Part shown: one piece after another, positions 35,560 to 47,950 of the stretch | Layout of the letters: the number at the start of each line of letters is the position of its first letter | How positions within the stretch are numbered: the stretch's first letter is position 1 | DNA from: Toxonevra muliebris | Taxonomy: Eukaryota > Arthropoda > Insecta > Diptera > Pallopteridae | Assembly: GCA_963691655.1 (NCBI GenBank) | Contig: OY829329.1 | Location: 16,878,708-16,942,707 of the forward strand | DNA length: 64,000 nucleotides | Direction of reading: 5' to 3' | The notes under the pieces: generated by a model | Databases searched by the model: none | The model's input: only the letters and a program-made list of their open reading frames with translations | What the model was told of the DNA's origin: nothing | Made by a program: the position numbers and the translations under genes

Positions 35560-37770
35560 TTTACTAAATTATAGAATAACTATCAGACAAATAACTAGAT
35601 TGAAAACTAGATCAAAAAGAAGATTCAATCCAATCTCAAAAACAACTTGAAAAATCTCATCTCAATTCAAATTAAATCACAAACCAAAATTTAGACGAAA
35701 ATTCAGAAAAAAAATCTGGTCAAAACCCTCACCAAGCTTAGGCCGAAATTCACATTAAATTCAAACCAAAAATAGGCCACAACTCAAATCACAATAGAGA
35801 CAAGACTCTGACCAAGTATAAAGCCAAAACTGAGACCAAAACTCAGATTAAAAACCCGACGGAAATTGGGGCAAAAAACAATCCTTAATTCAAAATCATA
35901 CCAAAAATCGGTAGGATTTTCAGTAGGAAAATCAGACCAAATTTCAGACTAAATGCAGAGAACATTTTAGATTGAATTCAGTTCAATCGGACACCACAAA
36001 TAAAAGCAAAATTGGAACTAAATTCGGATTGAAATGCTGACCAAACTTCAGACCAAAAATTCAACCGAAAATCAGTCCAGAGAGAGTTCCAAACTAAGAC
36101 CAAAGCTCAGGCTAGAACTCAATCCAAATTAGATTAAAACTCAGACTAAAATTTAGAACAAGATTCAAACAAAATTCAGACCAAAATTTAGACTAGAAGG
36201 TCAGATCAAAAACAGACCAAAAGCCAAGCCGATATTTAATCCAAGAATCAAACCAAAATTCATTGCAAAATTAAAAAATCAATTCAGATTAAAATTCAGA
36301 CCAAAAATCAAAAAAAATTCAAATCAAATTCGTTGGAACAAGAAACCGACCAGAGTTCCATCTAATCCACAACGAAAACTCAGATTAAAACTCAACCCAA
36401 TTTCAGACCAATATTCGGAGTTAAATTCAAACTATAATTCAGATCAGAAACTAGACTAAAAATCAGACCGATATTCAATTAAAAACTCAGTTCACAATTC
36501 ATACTGAAACTCAAAATCAATTCACACCAAAAATTAAATAATAAATCAGGCTGGAATTTTAATCAAATTTAGGTTAAAAATTCAGGACCAAACTTTAGAC
36601 TCATTAAAATTTCCGACAAAAATATTAAATCACAAATCAAGTAAAAAAACTAGACCAAAATCTAGATCAAGTAACAAACCAAAAATTGAAATCAAAAATT
36701 AGATCTAAAGCAGATTAAAAAACTAATCACAATTCAAATCAAATTCAGGGAAAAACTTAACCTAGAAATGTAACGAAAGCTCAGAATAAAATTCTAACCA
36801 AAAGCAAATTATATTTAAAACAAAATTCAAATAGAATTAGACAAGAATTCTGACCAGATATTCAGACAAAATCAAACCATAAATCTGAATAAAAATTTAA
36901 ATCAAATTCAGACCAAGAATCAAACCAAAATTTTGACTAATAACAAACTAAAACTCAGACTAAATTCAGATCAAAAACAAAAGAAAACTCAGTTCAAAAA
37001 TCTGACCAAAATTCAGACTAAATTCAGCCCAAAAACGAAACAAAGTACACTCTATCCAAAAATTTAACCAAAACTCAGATTAAACTTTCAGTACCAAAAT
37101 CTGACCAAAACTCCGACTTGATTCAGATTAAAAACAAAACTCCGAGTAAACTCTGTTTAAAAATCTAACCAAAACTCAGACTAAATTATGGCCAGCGAAA
37201 AAAGGAAACAAAACTCAAAGTAAACTCTGTCCAAAAATCTGGTTAAAACTCAGAGTAAATTCAGGCCAAAAACGAAATAAAACTTAGAGTAAACTCTGTC
37301 GAAAAATCTAATCAAAACTTTGATTAACCCATTAAGGACGAGCGGGAACCAAAATAGATCAAGAAAGTAACTTGAGAAAAAAATTGTTTTTAAGGCTGGT
37401 TCCGGAACGAGTCAGCGACAAGGTGCCATATGTCCTAAAATCTGACACAAGCTCAGACTAAATTCAGGCCAAAAACGAAACAAAACTCAGAGTAAGCGCT
37501 GTCCAAAAATGTAACCAAAACTCAGACTAAATTCAGACAAAAACAGAACAAAACTCTGTTTAACAATCTGACCAAAACTCAGACTAAATTGAGGTCAAAA
37601 ACAAAACAAATCTCAGAGTCAACTCAGGCTAAATTCAGGCAAAAAACGAAACAAAACTCAAGGTAAACTCTTTCCAAAAAGATGATCAAAACTCAAACCG
37701 AAATTTAATTCAAATGCAAATAAAAATCGTACCAAAATTCTGCCCAAAAACATAGATCAAATTATAAATT
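35560..37770 (+). repeat. Degenerate repeat field, ACCAAAATTCAG type
   Basis: About 2.2 kb of imperfect CCAAAATTCAGA / ACTCAGACTAAA motifs. From about 36950 to 37680 a higher-order unit of roughly 65-70 bp appears, with AAACTCAG, TAAATTCAGGCC, AAAAACGAAACAAAACTC and GTAAACTCTGTCCAAAAATC blocks. It is interrupted at 37328-37434 by a MITE. The same motif type resumes at 41400-42220 on the far side of the 21-bp array. Confidence 0.7.
37328..37434. mobile_element. Truncated TTAA MITE copy
   Basis: TTAA then CCCATTAAGGACGAGCGGGA starts at 37324. The interior matches the complete copy at 45828-45960 (AAGAAAGTAAC, CAAGGTGCCATATG). The right end with GGGTTAA is missing. It is inserted within the degenerate repeat field. 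Confidence 0.7.
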
Positions 37771-39914
37771 TTCACATTTTTGGAAGACCTGCAGCCTCAA
37801 ATCTACCTCTGAATCAGCCACTGAACTTCAGAGCCCTGTTAAAGATAAAAATCAATACAGTTTTGGCATATAACAGACTATTACAGTAACGGTCCAACTT
37901 AAATTGACAATGAACCCAATGCAAAAAGCCAGCCATTTACCTCAAACCAATGTTGGTCCAATAATGGCATAGGTCGTTAAGGCAGTAACTGCTTGTTAAT
38001 CCAGTATTAGACCAAAGTTTTCAGAACAACAATTTTGCCAATATTGAGGATCACATGAAATAAAGAACTATGGTCAATTGTTAGATTAGAATAGAATTGG
38101 AAGTAGACAGGGGACTCATAGGCCTTCCATAAAGCTTAGTACATATTGTACCATGAGAGAAGGGAGAAAGCAAGAAGCGCAAAGAGAAAGAAAGAATTTT
38201 ACGCTTTTCCACCCTAGTTCTGATTGAAAATAGCAGTGTTTCTTTTGTCACGCATACCCGCTTTAATTCAAAAATTAATCCTATATACTCTTAGATGGTG
38301 GCGCTATTTATCCCTGCGAAAAAATTAAACTGGCATAAAAAAGTGTGGCTAAGACACAGTTTTTAATTTTAACAATCAGCGGGAATGCACGTTTCTTTTG
38401 TCACTGCTATGATTATGTTATATTGGAGGCCAAAAAAAACACAGCTATTGTGTTGAAGTTTAGTCTATATTGGCTTTGTCTAGATAAATGAGAGAAGAGA
38501 AAACGCGATAAAATAGAAGCGACAATATTTAAAAAAGGCAGAGATAGAAAGAATTTTATGCTCCCCCACTCTAGTTCTGATTGAAAATGTCTTGAAGCTA
38601 TGATCTTGACACAAAACGTTTTCTTAAGAGTAAAATAGTGAACAATAGCTGAAGTATTATTTTTGCATGCTAGTGTAAATAGGCACTGGTACCTACAAAT
38701 AAATTTCTTGGGCAATGTATTGGCAGTTGCTGGGTGTTATATACAATATATGGTATGTACATATAAGAAGCGAGATGCTATTGCTACTGTAACTGTTTCA
38801 ATACAACCTTCAGCTCCTTCCACTTCTTGCCTACACTATCTCGACCTCCCTCTCCAACTGCAATACACCTCTTCATGTGTTTTATGAGACTGGCAATTCC
38901 AAATGATATACTACCTAAATATTGTATGAATGAACAATAACAAAAGCAGAAACAATAACAACAGCAGCTACAACGATGATGACTACGACTTTATTTATTA
39001 TTTATTTTTTTCTTTCTTTGTAGCTATTTACTTACATGCACGAAGGAAAATATAAAATAAATATAAATACCAATATGTATGTTTGTGTGTATATCTATGT
39101 CTGTGTTCATATATGCATGTGGTAACTAAAGCAAGTCAAGCCAAAACCACAGACGCTGCCGCTACCACCAACAAGCCTCTCTTTTTTTTTGGCTTATAAG
39201 AATTATGGCAATTTTATGGGAAGTATAAATTCCATTTGGTGGGGTATTTGCTATACATACAAATAATAAATATTCTGGAGGATGATACTTCACTATATCA
39301 TCTTTCGTTTCATTTCGTTTTCCGTTTTTTATACATATATATATAGCATGTGCATGTATTTGCAATTTATGCGCTTGTGTTTGGGTATTACTCTCTGTTT
39401 GTATTTGTATTTGTGTGATGCATATGGCATGGCTTTGCGTAAACGCATGATAGTAAAAAAGTAATGGCCAAATGAAAATATGGAAAAGGAAAATAACAAA
39501 ACATAAAACCAATTTATTGCAATATTTTTGTATCTATATCATAAGTAACATATTTCATATATCGTCGATTTGTTTTCTCCTCCCCTCCCCCCCTTTAGAA
39601 AAAGAGAGAGAAAGAAAACGCGCGAGAGAGCTTATTTATTATTGTAGTAAATATATTTTGTATGTTGGTAAATGATTATGTTCTGCCACTACTGCCATTT
39701 AGAAGAGCAAATTATTACAACTAGTTAATTCTGTTGTTAATAGTTTTGTCTGTCATTTGTTGCAGTTAAAATAATGTTTTGCTTTTGAATGAACTATTGA
39801 CGTTATGAGTTTATGGAATTAATTTCTCTTCCCTGCTCGGTCAAGGGATTATTTAATTGTAATACTGAGAACAGCTTAGGTTGAACTTACGATCATGGTT
39901 ATAAACTTATCCAG
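37771..39914. other. Non-coding stretch with a short duplicated segment
   Basis: AGAAAGAATTTTACGC followed by CTAGTTCTGATTGAAAAT at 38201-38236 recurs, slightly changed, at 38546-38590. A GTTTCTTTTGTCAC motif occurs at 38238 and 38390. 39010-39700 is AT-rich with TATATA and GAGAGA tracts. No gene recognised. Confidence 0.35.
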
Positions 39915-41400
39915 TATTGAATTCAATTTAGTAGGTACTTTCGGTACAAATTGTATTCAAAAGTTTTAAATTCCAGTCAGAATTCAAATTAACTTTGCAT
40001 GAACTTAATTTGATGATTTCTAAATTCAACTTAATTCATTCTGAATTCAATTTGATGTTTTATGAATTTAATCTGAATGAAAATTGTCCTTTTCTTTATT
40101 TAATTTTATCTTTTATGAATTCAAATTGTTTCTTTCTGAGGTCGATTTAATGCTTTCCGAATTTAAATTGTTCCTTTCTGAATTAAAATTGTTTCTTTCT
40201 GAATTCAAACTGTTTCTTTCCGAATTCAAATTATTAATTTCTGAACTCAAATTGTTTCTTTCTGAATTCAAATTGTTCATTTCTGAATTCAAATTATTAA
40301 TTTCTGAATTCAAATTGTTTTTTCTGATTTCAAATTGTTCTTTTCTGAATTCAAATTGTTCATTTCTGAATTCAAATTGCTCCTTTCTGAATTCAAATTG
40401 TTCCTTTCTGAATTCAAATTGTTCCTTTCCGAATTCAAATTATTAATTTCTGAATTCAAATTATTTCTTTCTGAAGTCAAATGGTTCCTTTCTGAATTCA
40501 AATTGTTTCTTTCTGAATTCAAATTATTAATTTCTGAATTCAAATTATTTCTTTCTGAAGTCAAATGGTTCCTTTCTGAATTCAAATCGTTCCTTTCTGA
40601 ATTCAAATTGTTCATTTCTGAATTCAAATTATTTCTTTCTGAAGTCAAATTGTTCCTTTCTGAATTCAAATTGCTCCTTTCTGAATTCAAATTATTGATT
40701 TCTGAATTCAAATTATTGATTTCTGAATTCAAATTATTTCTTTCTGAATTCAAATTGTTCATTTCTGAATTCAAATTGCTCCTTTCTGAATTCAAATTAT
40801 TGATTTCTGAATTCAAATTGTTTCTTTCTGAATTCAAATTGTTTCTTTCTGAATTCAAATTATTCATTTCTGAATTCAGATTGTTTTTTCTGATTTCAAA
40901 TTGTTCCTTTCTGAATTCAAATTGTTTTTTCTGAATTCAAATTGTTCCTTTCTGAATTAAAATTGTTTATTTCTAAATTCAAATTATTAATTTCTGAATT
41001 CAAATTGTTTCTTTCTGAATTCAAATTGTTCTTCTCTGAATTCTAATTGTTTCTTTCAGAATTCAAATTGTTTCTTTCTGAGTTCGAATTAATGCTTTCC
41101 GAATTTAAATTGCCTGTTTCTGAATTCAAATTGTTCCTTTCTGAATTTATTAATCTCTTTCTGAATTCAAATTGATTGTTTCTGAATTCAATTTGAATCA
41201 TTTTGAAGTAAATTTGTCTCTTTTTGAATTCAATTAGACACTTTATGAACTCAATACAAATCTCAGAATTCAGTTTGATGTTTTTTGAACTCAGTTTGGC
41301 ACTTTATGACTTTAATTTAATTCTTCTTTAATTAACATTTTTTCCTTCTAAATTAAATTAAATTATTTTTGAATTCAATTTGACTCTTTCTTTATTCAAG
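39915..41400. repeat. 21-bp minisatellite array
   Basis: The core at about 40113-41140 is built of some 49 near-identical 21-bp units of the type TTTCTGAATTCAAATTGTTCC, most holding an EcoRI palindrome GAATTC. The margins on both sides are more degenerate. Because 21 is a multiple of three, long open frames appear on both strands (heptad SEFKLFL one way, NNLNSER the other). There is no start context or non-repeat coding sequence, so this is read as satellite DNA. Variants are ordered: the block at 40441 repeats at 40525 (84 bp, four units), and a five-unit (105-bp) period is seen near 40669-40780. Confidence 0.85.
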
Positions 41401-42230
41401 TTGCCAGTTAGTATCAAGATTCAAACCAATTTCAGACCAAAAACCGAATTTCCACGTCAAACCAAACGCAGATAAAATTCAGACCAAAAACGACGGAAAT
41501 TCAGACTAAAAATTAAGCCAAAATTCAAAACCAAAACCCAGACCAAAAAGGAAATCAAATACTAACTAAAATCCCGTCGGAAACGCAGATCAAAATAGAG
41601 AGTAAATTTAAACCCAAATGAAAAACAAATCCAGACCACAAATTAGACAAAAGTTCTAACCAAATTAGGTCAAACATGAGACTGAAACTCAGACCAAAAG
41701 CAGGCTAATATCCAGACCAGAATTAGACCAAAATTTAAACCAAAACACAGATCGAAACCCGGATTAAAATTCAGACTAAAAAAGACCAAAACTCAAATTA
41801 AAAGAAAAGGAAATTCAAACTGAAATCGAGAATAAAACTCAAATAAAGAACAAATTGAAAACTTACTAAGGTCAGACCGAAACTCAGACCAAAATTTAGA
41901 CTAACACCTAAACTCAGATCAAAAGCAAGCCCAAATTCAGACCAACAATCAAATTAAAAATCAAACCAAAACTCAGATCAAATCTTAGAGCAAAATTCAA
42001 AGCAAAAAAAAAACAAATTCACACAAATATTCAGACTAAGAACCAAATCAAACTTAACTCAGATCAAACGGAGACAAATTTTATACCAAATCTAGACAGA
42101 AAAGTAGGCCAAAATTTAGATCAAAACGGAAATTGAAACTCAAATCATAAGTAGACCCGAAATCAAATCAAAACTTAAGCCAAAGGTTACACCGAAACTT
42201 AGACCGAAATATAAGAACGCGTTTAACTCG
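41401..42230 (+). repeat. Degenerate repeat field, ACCAAAATTCAG type (right flank)
   Basis: Continues the motif family of 35560-37770 (AACTCAGACCAAAA, AAATTCAGACCAA) directly to the right of the 21-bp array, without the 70-bp higher-order unit. Confidence 0.65.
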
Positions 42231-42339
42231 GCCATAATCCGCAGCTATTTCAAAAACCAAATTTTAAATTACGACACAGAAGATGGTCCAGAATGGTAAG
42301 CATTCATTTATGAAGTTTCACAAGGCTTCGTTTTTGAGA

Positions 42340-43700
42340 CCCACCTTTTGGAATGTCATATAAGACGGCACCCCGCGACCGAGCTACCATCGGACGCATC
42401 GTTTGTGGGGTACGCGTACGACATTACTCTGGTTGTGGTTGCAAAACGCATAGATTTGCAACTAAAATGCAACAGCGTGATCTCCTGTATCAGAAGTTGA
42501 TTGGCAAATACCGATTTCGAGCTCGCAAGTGAAATAACTGAAGTGGTACCACTCAGCGCATGGAAAAAGCTGTAACAGATAGTGCTGAACGTTGGAGGGC
42601 ATAACGTCATGTTCCGTCCAGCCATTAGACACCTAGGAGTTCTTATTGGCCAGCGGATGAATTTCCGAGAATACTTAGTTATGGTCAGCAAAAAAGCAGC
42701 AGCAATTAATGGAGCTCTCAACCGAATACTCCCGAACGTTGGCGATGCACATGGCACTAAGCAGATGTTTCTGCTGACGGTGATAGATTCCGTCTTGCTC
42801 TATGCGACGCTAATCTGAGCGAATGTAAAACCGATGCCCTTAGAAGCAGTGCGACGCGTGTATCGCCATAGCGCACTTCGTGTGTTTTGCGCATATAAAA
42901 TAATGTCAGATGATGCGGCATGCGTACTAGCTGGAAAAATGTCAATTAACCTATTGGCCAAGGAATTGCAGTGTTTGCACACTGCACAAGGTGTAAAACC
43001 AACGGCTGAGCGCAAAACAGAAGAGAGAGAGCCAAGCCCGTATAAGAATGGCAGAAGAGATGGGAGTAGTCCACGAAAGGACGTTGAACATTCGTCCTCA
43101 TCCCCACAATAGAAGGATGGCTAAAGCGTAAGCACGGCGATCTAAATTTTTGGTTCACACATATAGTCAGTGAGTGGGCACGGATGCTTCCGGTACTATA
43201 CACATCGGTTTAAACTACCATGCACCCCCTTCTGCCCGGAGTACCCTAACGCAGAAAAACGGCAAAGCACGTTCTATACTCTTGCGTTGAGATTCAACTC
43301 TGAAAGAGATGTACTCAAGGAGGCCCTTGGTAGAACACCAAAAACGCCAGCTTGCATCGCAGGTGATGAAAAAGGTTCGAGCTGCGGAAACAGAGTACAG
43401 GCTGAATTAATAACATCAGCAACTAACTAACACGCAGTACAATACGCTCACTTCATAGCACAATCCCGAGGGTAAGCCTGAAGTAAACCGCGTATCGGCG
43501 TTAAATGTCAGGTCAGAAACAGGAAGACATTTTGACAGAATAACAATTGACGGACGCTTGAGCGTTAATGCTCACAACGTCCTCCTGACATAGTGCCAGT
43601 AGGTGTCCCAGGAGGTTTACACCGTTCGGACATCGAGGTGGTTTAGTGTGTTGAACTCTCACACCACCAGCGGCTTTCGAGACTTCTTCCTCGCATAAAA
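42340..43700 (+). mobile_element. R1-like non-LTR retrotransposon 3' fragment
   Basis: Plus strand: RT active-site region with GYAYDITLVVVAKRID (42400-42450; YADD changed to YAYD), RT thumb (HLGVLIGQRMNFREYLVMVS, 42630-42690), DSVLLYATLI, then ALRVFCAYKIMSDDAACVLA with INLLAKE (42870-42970), LIPNIEGWLKRKHGDLNFWF (about 43096-43155) and VSGHGCFRYYTHRFKLPC (43166-43220). The last three blocks are the signature of R1-clade ORF2 C-termini. At least three frame breaks make it a dead copy. The 3' untranslated part includes CGAGGTGGTTTAGTGTG (43638-43654). There is no RNase H, as expected for R1. Confidence 0.78.
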
Positions 43701-45823
43701 AAGCCCCTCATAACCACCTTCTGGATCCGCAACTGTGTACACTTTGTATATTATTTATATCTAGCTCAATTATATTAATCTCATCAATTATCATTTCACA
43801 AAATTACGACATTTACTTAAGAATTCAATAAATTAACACCATTTCCGTTGCACGTTGTGACATTTTCAACATAAGCATTAATTTTTACATACTATAAAAT
43901 TAAATATAACCCAAAGACCGACGACCATAATAAGTGATTTAAACGCTCCAAGAAATTATACCACATTACAGAGCAGATGCAATTTTTCATTATATATATT
44001 TTTTTTTTTTTCTACAAAAATACATAAAAAACAACGTGAATTTCCGTATAGTTACGACCGGCAAAATGTATGTGACCAACAAAGTGATACTAAGGCACTT
44101 TGAATTCTCTATATATATGTAGAGAGTCATATGCAAATATCTCGTGGTAACATAAATATACACATTCATACTACTACTATATGTACAAGACAAGCTGCAA
44201 AGTTGGCAAGATTAATTTGATTGCATGCGGCAATAAAATGTCCATGTCCATATGATTGCAACATACATACAACACAACACAACGCAACGACGCAATGGAC
44301 GATTAACTGCAGTATATGGTAACTACAGTCATCGCTGCTGGATCAAGTAAAGTAAAAGCGCTTTGTATGAATAGGTTATAGATAGACTTTATCAATGTTA
44401 CAATCTAAAATCTCTTAATAATAAGATCAAATCAAATGATAAACGTGCGCGTTCTGCGCTATCTTAAGTTGCAATGTAATGCAAAATAGTTAAGCCAAAA
44501 CCAAATGGGCCGCTGGAAAAAATAGCAAGAAAAATCAAAACACAAAAAAGCTAAAAAAAAAAAATGAAAAAGAAAAAAACTTGATTTGCAATTTCATTTG
44601 ATTTGTAAGTTGTATACGTATACAGTAGATGCAGTTGTAGTCGTATTCGTTGTAGATATCAGATATTGTATAAATACCTCCACTAGTCATTCAAAAACTC
44701 CTGCACTCTACTGTACAAACATATGCATGTTCATATATACTCGTAAGAATGAATGAATGAATGAATGACTGACTGACTGACTGACAGTTCATTTGTTTAA
44801 GCCAGACACACGACGTTAACTTCACTCAAATAATGTATTTCAAGCCATCTGTCAGGCTGGCTGTCAGTTTGTTGCGATAAATTGACGTTGCTGCTGGTGC
44901 TGATGCTGTGCTTGGTGGAATAAGCTTTGGGGGCAGACGGACACTTAACTGGACGGACATATGGATGAATAGTTGCTGAAAAATTAAACAGTTTTTCTTT
45001 TACCTACTTGATTTGACACTATTTAACAAAATATATAAAAAAAAAATTACTTACTTCTGAGAAAAATTAAGTTTAAAAAATATATATATGCCTCCAGCTC
45101 CCTTTTCCCAAGTTCTGGAGCCACTACTGATACCCATATAAGTCGGACAAATGCAATAGAAAGCAGGCAGTGGTAGTGATAAAAACCATTTAAATGCAAA
45201 AAGAAAAAGACAAAGTCTATTAGAGTTACTTAGAGGTAGTTTAATATAGTTTTAGGGTTGCCAAGTCTTCTAAAATTTTCAAATACAGACTCTCCATAGA
45301 AATTACTAAAGAAAAAGGTCCTCAAGTTCAAGAAACTTTATTATCTGCATATATCTAGGTGGATTAAAATATTTTTTTACATAAAAAACTTTTTAGTTGG
45401 TACGTACCCCAACAAAATAAATGATAAAAATCCCCAAACCTAGAAAAGATCTTATGCTTTCTTTCAGTAAAAATTCAACTTACACCAAAGCCATTTAGAA
45501 ATACAAATTTTTCGTTAGAAGAATTTCATAACCTGGTTTGAAATTAAAAGTTACGGCCAGGACGGTATATTTCTTGCCACTTGGGAACCCTATACAGTTT
45601 CGAGTTTTAGAAGACAGACCTAAACAATCTGGAACACTAGTAGTAGGCAATCATAGGCATTCAAAGACATGGTATGGCCGCCATTCATCTCACAGCGCTC
45701 TAAGCAAAGAATCTTCAACTCTAAGATACGTAAAAGATCACTCAAAATTTTTCCAACTGCTATTGACTGGAATCCTAAAAACAGTCGAAGGAAAAGAAGG
45801 CCAGAGAGTACTAGGTGACGGCC
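43701..45823. other. Non-coding stretch; GAAT/GACT microsatellite
   Basis: GAATGAATGAATGAATGACT and GACTGACTGACTGAC at 44747-44785; TATATATGTAGAG near 44110. No gene recognised. A 107-codon frame over 45538-45861 has no motif and overlaps the MITE. Confidence 0.4.
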
Positions 45824-45964
45824 TTAACCCATCAACGACGAGCGGGAACCAAAGTAGATAGATCAAGAAAGTAACATGTAAACTTGTTAATTGTTTTTGA
45901 ACCTGGCTCAGGAACGGCTCTGCGACAAGGTGCCATATGGTACTGCTAGGCATTACTGGGTTAA
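45824..45964. mobile_element. Complete TTAA-flanked MITE (piggyBac-like)
   Basis: TTAA at 45824-45827 and 45961-45964 flank a 133-bp element starting CCCATCAACGACG and ending GCATTACTGGG. The interior contains GAGCGGGAACCAAAG and GCGACAAGGTGCCATATG, shared with the truncated copy at 37328-37434. Confidence 0.75.
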
Positions 45965-45979
45965 ACAAAACTTGTTGCA

Positions 45980-47950
45980 TGTTGAATGTAAGTTGAATTG
46001 AAGTAAAGAAACTGGAGCAAGGCAGATCTGAGTAGTGACGATTTATTGCAGCCTCTTGCTGCTCTTTGGAACCATAGGAATTTTCTAGCTAAGCTGAGGG
46101 AATTTCAAGTACAAAGTAGTAGGCAGCCAAAGGCATTCAGAGGTATGATGTGGTATTCAGAAACAGTAAGGTGCACTCTGAGCTAAAAAAAAATGAATTT
46201 AGAGGCAGTCTAGAATAGTTTGTGGATATATAAAGTACCCTAAGCCAATCAAAAACTGCATAAATGCGGTTAAAAAAAAAAAAAAATAGAAATCATCAGG
46301 ATTTAGAGATATTGAGAAATGATCTTAAGCAGTCACTAGTAATACGAGGCAGTCACGAAGAATTCACGAGGTATTCAGACCAACGATGCCACATTCAGAA
46401 GAGATTGGAATCAATAATAGGGTTTTTAAAATAATTTAAGGCTAAATAAAAGACGCTGAAGGACTCAGAAGCAGACATAAACGGCAGGATATGGCAATAA
46501 AGAGCAATTAAAGGCAAAACGAGAAATTCAAAGATATTTAGAGATTCTTGATTAACAGAAGGAAGTCTTGAGTAATAGAATACTGTCGCGAGTAGTAGTA
46601 GTAGGTGATCAAAACCTCTCCATCCGGGAGGTTCAATTATGTATGACCGTGTTGTATAAGTCGAGCTGCATCTCACCAATGGTTTCAATAATGTTGTTCT
46701 CCAGTTGATCAATTGTTGTTAATTTGTTGGCATAGACAAGCGACTTCACGTAGCCCCAGAGAAAAAATGTTTAAGGGCGATAACAATCGAATCTTATACG
46801 GATGCATGCCTATGTCTTTTCACATAATTCGCCAAGTTGAGTTCACAGTAAAGGCAACTCCTTCTGCATGGCGAGGAATCGAGAGGTTTGGGCTTTCAGT
46901 CACACTTTCAGTTTGACCAACAGAGCCCAAGTTTTTCGACGCGTTGTTGAATGATGTAGCACTCCATGGTAAAATGGTAACTATGACAGAACACAAACAT
47001 CGAAGAATGACAGTGTCTGGCACCTGAAAAATAGTCTCGAACCAGCCAGAGACATGTTGCGTAGTTCTAAGGCAATTGAAGGGAATAAGAGGAACTCTGA
47101 AATACTCTGAAGCTTTATGATGCAGGTTAGGCTATTCAAAGGTATTCGAATGAAGTTCTTATTAACAAGAGACAGTCGCTGCAAGTCAATAGTAAAAAAG
47201 GCAAAGAAAATGAAGTCAAATGTTAAGTATGGAGACATACAGAGTTAGTTTTGAGTAAAAGGAAGTAGCTACAGAGATAAGACGGCATTCGAAGTCAACT
47301 GAAGGAGAAAACAGAACTTCAAAAGTTATAGGAAGCAGCCTGAGATAAAACCAAGCCAAGTCAAAAACTACCAAAGATATTGAAAAGTAATTAGATGTAG
47401 TCCAAAATAGCGAGAGATTGTTCTAATCAACAAAAAAAAAACAGTCAGGAATCAGAAAAATAAATCAGACGCAATATAGAGCAGTTTTGTTAACCCAGGC
47501 TGAGGTAGAAAGAGTCAGGAAAAGGCGGTTAGATACACTTCAGAAGCAATCAAAGGCAATCAGAGCTAAAAACGAGCCAACATGAGCTAATTAAAGATAT
47601 GCTGTAGCAGCCAGAGCGGAAAAAAGTAAGAGGTATGCCCTAAACCAAAGCCTTACAAAACAAGGATACTGTTGTGAAAGGCAGTTAGAGATGAAGCATC
47701 AAGTAGTCGTAAAAAGCAAGAGAATGTCACAAGGCAATGAAAGTCAGTTTGAGACAGCCAGCCCCATTATGGTCAGTCCAAGATATCAAGAGGCAATCAA
47801 AAAGTCAGCTAGTTACAATCAAAGGCAGTCGGTCAGAGGCAATTAAGCAGACAGTCGAATACAATCAGTGCCAAAATTAGCCAGTCTGAGCCAACTAAAG
47901 ACAACTTGAAGCATGCAGAGCCAATAGAAGTCAGCATGGAATATGAAAAA
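45980..47950 (+). repeat. Degenerate repeat field, AGGCAATCAGAG type
   Basis: Irregular AAGGCAGTCAGAG / CAATCAAAGGCAATCAGAG motifs recur, densest at 47480-47900. Short frames over this area lack motifs. Confidence 0.45.

Noticed and set aside
40084..40934. Long open frames on both strands as a coiled-coil protein gene
   Set aside because: They are produced by a 21-bp tandem repeat whose length is a multiple of three. There is no unique coding sequence, start context or splice evidence.
39915..42230. CRISPR-like array
   Set aside because: Units are contiguous without unique spacers, and the genome is eukaryotic; this is a minisatellite.
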